Positions 58,273-64,000 of a stretch of 64,000 nucleotides of DNA are shown one piece after another. Position numbers and translations under genes: made by a program. Source of the DNA: Jatrophihabitans sp. (lineage in GTDB: Bacteria; Actinomycetota; Actinomycetes; Mycobacteriales; Jatrophihabitantaceae); contig DASWNX010000028.1 of the NCBI GenBank assembly GCA_036399055.1, positions 18,759-82,758 of the forward strand, read 5' to 3'. Every line of letters starts with the position of its first letter. Within the stretch, counting starts at the first letter, position 1. Below the pieces are notes generated by a model. It was not told where the DNA came from. It saw only the letters and a list, made by a program, of their open reading frames with translations, and ran no database searches.

Positions 58273-60002
58273 TGAGCGACCTGTTGGGCCGGTTCGCGGA
58301 GGTGACGAAGCGCGAGCCGCACCGCACCGCGGTGATCGGCACGGACGGTCGGCTCAGCTTCGCCGACCTGGACGAGCGCACCGCCGGACTGGCCGCCGCC
58401 TTGACCGAACGTAATATCGGCCGGGGTGCCCGGGTGGGCATCAGCCTGCCACGCGGAGCCGAACTGGTCGTCGCGCTGCTGGCGGTGTGGCGCTCCGGCG
58501 CGGCCTACGTCCCGTTGGATCCGAGCTATCCGGCTGACCGGCTGGACTACCTGGCGACCGACTCGGGTTTGAAGGCATTGCTCTCCTGCGATGCCCCTGC
58601 CTGGTGCCCGCCCGGCGTGCAGGTGCTGGCGCCGAGCGCGACCGCCGGCACCGCGCAGCCCGTCGCCCCGAATTCGCCACTGGATCCTGCCTATCTGATC
58701 TATACCTCCGGCTCCACCGGGGTGCCCAAGGGCGTGGTGGTACGCCATGGGGCGGTTGCCGGTCTGGTCGGTGCGCTCGAGCGAGTCGGCATGTACGCCG
58801 CCGAGCCACGTGTGGTGGCCTGGAACGCCAGTATGTCCTTCGATGCCTCGGTGCAGCAGTGGGCACGGGTGTGCCGCGGCGACACCGTGGTGGTGCTCGA
58901 TTCCGAGCACCGCACCGATCCAGCCAATCTGATGGCATGGCTGGACGAGTGCGGCGTGACCGACCTGGACCTGACCCCGTCGCACTACGCGGCGCTGCGC
59001 GAACAGCTGCTGGCGGGCTGCCCGGGCGGCCGCAGGCTTCGGCTGTTCATCGGCGGCGAGCCGATTCCGGCCAGCAGCTGGCGGGAGTTGGCCGAAGCAG
59101 GATCTCACGGAGTGCTCGAGGCACTGAACCTCTACGGTCCGACCGAGTGCACAGTCGACGCGACCGCCACCTGGATCATCGGTCCGGGTGATCCGCAGAT
59201 CGGCGTGCCGCTAGCGGGCATCCAGGCTCGGGTCCTGGACGGGCAGCTGTCCCCGGTCCGACCGGGCACCCCCGGCGAGCTGTATCTGGCCGGCGCCCGG
59301 CTGGCCGACGGCTATCACAACCGTCCAGGCCTGACCGCGCAGCGGTTCGTGGCCGACCCGTTCGGCGCACCCGGCACCCGGCTCTACCGGACCGGTGATG
59401 TGGTGCGCTGGTCGGACGATGGAGTGCTGGAATTCATCGACCGAGCTGATCGGCAGGTCAAGTTGCGCGGCTTTCGGATCGAGCTGCCTGAGATCGAGTC
59501 GGTGCTGCAGGGCCAGCCCGGCGTGGTCGCGGCCGCCGTGCTGGTGCGTGAGGACGGGCCGCTGGGAAAGCGGTTGGTCGCGTACCACGTCAGCCCGGAC
59601 TGCTCCAGCGAGCAGCTGAAGGCCGCGTGCGGTGCGGCGCTGCCGGAGTTCATGGTGCCCACCGAATTCGTGCAGCTGACCCAGTTGCCCCGCACCGTGA
59701 ACGGGAAACTAGACGTTTCCGCGCTGCCCGCGACTGCGGACACCGGCGCCGTGGGCGCCGCGCCGAGCGGCGAGTTCGAGCAGTTGATCGCCGACGTCTG
59801 GTCGGAGGTCCTGGGCCGCGGCGAGGTCAGCGCGGATGACGACTTCTTCGCCCTCGGTGGCCATTCGCTGGTCGCGCTGCGGGTGGTGGCCCGGCTGAAG
59901 AAGGACTTCGGGCTGCTGATGCCGACCAAGGACGTCTATCGCCATCCGCGGTTGTCCGATCTCGCCCGGCACGTCGAGTCGCTGGCCAGCCAGGCCGGCT
60001 GA
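58272..60002 (+). CDS. NRPS adenylation-thiolation protein (A-PCP)
   Basis: A 576-residue two-domain peptide synthetase with no condensation domain. The adenylation domain (1-490) has A3 LIYTSGSTGVPKG, A5 LYGPTE, A7 YRTGD, A8 RFRIELPEIE-like (GFRIELPEIE) and A10 NGKLD. The carrier domain (about 500-570) has the Ser site in GGHSLVAL. Reading the specificity positions against GrsA by eye gives D-A-Q-D-F-G-L-V-D-K, close to known glutamine codes (DAQDLGVVDK). It should load an amino acid, probably glutamine, for the SyrP-like enzyme to hydroxylate. It is followed by a type II thioesterase 45 bp on. Confidence 0.93.
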   Translation: MSDLLGRFAEVTKREPHRTAVIGTDGRLSFADLDERTAGLAAALTERNIGRGARVGISLPRGAELVVALLAVWRSGAAYVPLDPSYPADRLDYLATDSGLKALLSCDAPAWCPPGVQVLAPSATAGTAQPVAPNSPLDPAYLIYTSGSTGVPKGVVVRHGAVAGLVGALERVGMYAAEPRVVAWNASMSFDASVQQWARVCRGDTVVVLDSEHRTDPANLMAWLDECGVTDLDLTPSHYAALREQLLAGCPGGRRLRLFIGGEPIPASSWRELAEAGSHGVLEALNLYGPTECTVDATATWIIGPGDPQIGVPLAGIQARVLDGQLSPVRPGTPGELYLAGARLADGYHNRPGLTAQRFVADPFGAPGTRLYRTGDVVRWSDDGVLEFIDRADRQVKLRGFRIELPEIESVLQGQPGVVAAAVLVREDGPLGKRLVAYHVSPDCSSEQLKAACGAALPEFMVPTEFVQLTQLPRTVNGKLDVSALPATADTGAVGAAPSGEFEQLIADVWSEVLGRGEVSADDDFFALGGHSLVALRVVARLKKDFGLLMPTKDVYRHPRLSDLARHVESLASQAG

Positions 60003-60047
60003 GCCGGTCGAACCCAGTTTCATCCGAAGCCGGAGGAAGAGTGACGA

Positions 60048-60818
60048 ATGCAGAACCTTGACAACATCGTGGTGCGCGCCCGACCGAACCCGCAGGCACG
60101 CCGGACGCTGGTCTGCCTCAGCTTTTGCGGCGGCGGCTCCAGTGGCTACCTGCAGTGGTTGGACGTCGTCCCCCCGGATGTCGAGCTCGTCACCATCTGC
60201 TACCCGGGCCGGGACGGCCGGTTCCTCGAGGACTACGCCGAGGACTGGGACGGGCTGGCCGACGATGCCACCGATGCGGTGGCGGTGGCCGGCGCGTTGC
60301 GTCCGTATGTGTTGTTCGGGCACAGCATGGGAGGCTGGATGGCCTTCGATGTGGCCGGTCGGTTGGAACGCCGCGGTGGCCCGCTGCCCGAGGCGCTCGT
60401 GGTCTCCTCCGCCAACGCGCCCAGCCGAGGCCTCACTTCCCGGGACATGTTTCCCGCGCAGCAGGACAGCGACGAGCAACTGCTGGACTGGATGGGCGGC
60501 AACGGCCTGATGCCCGGGTCTGTGCTCGACAGTCCCGAGTTGTGCCAGATGGCTGTAGAGTTGATGAGGGCCGATATCCGGGTCCGCGACACCTTTCACT
60601 ATTCCGGGGAAAGCGGCGTGAGCGTGCCGCTGCAGGTGCTCACCGGCGACCGCGACGACGTCATCGAAACCACGGCCGCCGAGCGGTGGCGAGCCCTGGC
60701 CCGATCGTCGTACGAGCATCTCGAACTGCCGGGCGGCCACTTCTACACGCCGGAGATCTGGGCGACGCTGCCTGACCACCTGACCGCATTGAAGGCGGTA
60801 ACGGCCAACGGCTCCTGA
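60048..60818 (+). CDS. Type II thioesterase
   Basis: A 256-residue alpha/beta-hydrolase of the GrsT/TesA family. The nucleophile motif is FGHSMGGW, with Asp in LTGDRDD and His in LPGGHFYTPE, and the start LVCLSFCGGGSSGY is typical. It removes wrong or stalled acyl groups from carrier domains. It closes the plus-strand arm, with GGAGGAAGAG 5-10 bases before ATG 60048. A perfect hairpin lies downstream. Confidence 0.92.
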   Translation: MQNLDNIVVRARPNPQARRTLVCLSFCGGGSSGYLQWLDVVPPDVELVTICYPGRDGRFLEDYAEDWDGLADDATDAVAVAGALRPYVLFGHSMGGWMAFDVAGRLERRGGPLPEALVVSSANAPSRGLTSRDMFPAQQDSDEQLLDWMGGNGLMPGSVLDSPELCQMAVELMRADIRVRDTFHYSGESGVSVPLQVLTGDRDDVIETTAAERWRALARSSYEHLELPGGHFYTPEIWATLPDHLTALKAVTANGS

Positions 60819-60986
60819 CCCATCTGCCTATCCCGCCTGCCTGGCACATGAGTGAGGAGAAGCACCTGATGGCCCAAGGGTGGGGTGGAATCGTCATGTG
60901 TCCCGGGCCCCTCGCATTCCGGAAGGTTGCGCGGTTACCCGCTCGACGCCTTTCTGCTATGGGCAATGCGAGATGATGCGCACCGG

Positions 60987-61021
60987 CCGGAGTGGCGCGG
61001 GGATCGCCGGCGCCACTCCGG
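60987..61021. terminator. Bidirectional terminator-like hairpin
   Basis: A perfect 12-bp stem, CCGGAGTGGCGC (60987-60998) with GCGCCACTCCGG (61010-61021), and an 11-base loop lie between the convergent thioesterase and aminotransferase genes. There is no T-run. Confidence 0.7.
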
Positions 61022-61028
61022 CGCGGGA

Positions 61029-62123
<1,095 letters not shown>

Positions 62124-62133
62124 GGCGGTTTCC

Positions 62134-62541
62134 TTAGACGAGAGGTGCGAAGAAGTAGGTGTCGCGCCGGGTGAACCGGTCGTCCGCACCGACGGTGAAG
62201 AAATCGGAGAACCGCAGGTCAACCGAGCGGCCGTCACGCAGCACACCGGCGAAGGTGCCCTGCACCGCGACCTGCTGGCTGTTCGCGACGACCGCGTTGA
62301 TCGTGTGCTTGCCTTCTCTGATCACCCGCTGGTCGAGGTAGAAAGCGGTCAGCGCAGCGCTACCTCCGATGGGCTGGTAGCCAGGACGGTGGTAGGTGGC
62401 ATCCGGCGCGAACAGCGCGACCAGGCCGGGCACGTCGCCCTGGTCGACGAGTGCGTAGTAGCGCAGCACGGCGGCGACGGCCGGCGTCTGGAAGTCGCCA
62501 TCCACCTCGGGGGTAACGCTGGGGGTTGTCGCAGTGGACAA
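62134..62541 (-). CDS. SnoaL-like (NTF2-fold) protein
   Basis: A 135-residue cone-fold protein. AVAAVLRYYALVDQGDVPGL and LVALFAPDATYHRP are typical SnoaL/NTF2 segments. Family members act as cyclases, isomerases or hydroxylases in secondary metabolism. The start is an unusual TTG at 62541: AAGGAG lies 7 bases upstream and no in-frame ATG or GTG is better. It lies between the NRPS and aminotransferase genes with 19- and 10-bp gaps, so it belongs to the same operon. Confidence 0.82.
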   Translation of the reverse strand: MSTATTPSVTPEVDGDFQTPAVAAVLRYYALVDQGDVPGLVALFAPDATYHRPGYQPIGGSAALTAFYLDQRVIREGKHTINAVVANSQQVAVQGTFAGVLRDGRSVDLRFSDFFTVGADDRFTRRDTYFFAPLV

Positions 62542-62560
62542 GGTCGTTCTCCTTTCGGGG

Positions 62561-64000
<1,440 letters not shown>

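Noticed and set aside
60848-60976. 42-codon plus-strand ORF after the thioesterase gene
   Set aside because: It has a fair ribosome site before its internal ATG 60869 but lies at a convergent junction, with no recognised family such as MbtH or a precursor peptide.

Overview
The window comes from a high-GC Gram-positive actinomycete. The evidence is a complete Pup-proteasome locus (arc, dop, pup, prcB, prcA, pafA, pafB, pafC), the mycothiol ligase mshC, the actinobacterial RNA polymerase-binding protein rbpA behind a SigR-type promoter, a LexA box of the mycobacterial/Bacillus type, and many GTG starts with 4-bp stop/start overlaps. The genus cannot be fixed from sequence reading alone; a Frankia/Jatrophihabitans-like lineage is only a guess.

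Layout. 1-1500: a copper-handling corner (CopZ-like chaperone, a partial secreted protein, two CsoR-like operators, a small Cys-rich ORF). 1.7-11.5 kb: accessory genes, namely a divergent ProA-like dehydrogenase, a secreted GH3 glycosidase, a truncated cupin, and a 2078-residue secreted RHS protein with an unrecognised, very basic C-terminal domain. 11.6-28.5 kb: mixed metabolism (GNAT, ACC deaminase, DUF885 peptidase, GDPD, MFS, thymidine kinase), RbpA, the lipoprotein/mannosyl group (ppm1, lnt), an amidohydrolase, a LacI regulator facing a PfkB sugar kinase, a 5'-3' exonuclease and a Ski2/Mtr4-like helicase. 28.6-29 kb: a perfect LexA box ahead of a chain of tiny overlapping ORFs. 29-44.5 kb: DHA2 exporter, tatC with a non-TatA small membrane protein, pafC-pafB-pafA, an ECF sigma/zinc anti-sigma pair divergent from a Rieske lipoprotein, then prcA-prcB-pup-dop, an MFS transporter, arc and a ferredoxin. 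44.5-57 kb: housekeeping (trmI, site-2 protease, lepB, RecB-like nuclease, HAD phosphatase, metH, PAC2 protein, PP2C, a uridine-kinase remnant, mshC, SRPBCC protein). 57.2-64 kb: a nonribosomal peptide cluster with two convergent arms, cut by the right edge.

How they work together. Pup is made ready by Dop, ligated to targets by PafA, recognised by Arc and degraded by PrcAB. PafB/PafC are WYL regulators encoded with PafA. The ECF factor and its anti-sigma appear to control themselves and the divergent Rieske gene through matching TGAACC-N16-CGT promoters. In the peptide cluster an adenylation-thiolation protein (specificity residues read by eye as glutamine-like), a SyrP/TauD-type oxygenase and a type II thioesterase form the plus arm. 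A terminating A-PCP-TE protein, a SnoaL-like protein and a branched-chain aminotransferase form the minus arm. The most interesting items are the SOS-controlled small ORFs, the RHS C-terminal domain with no visible immunity gene, the self-contained ECF circuit, and the NRPS cluster.
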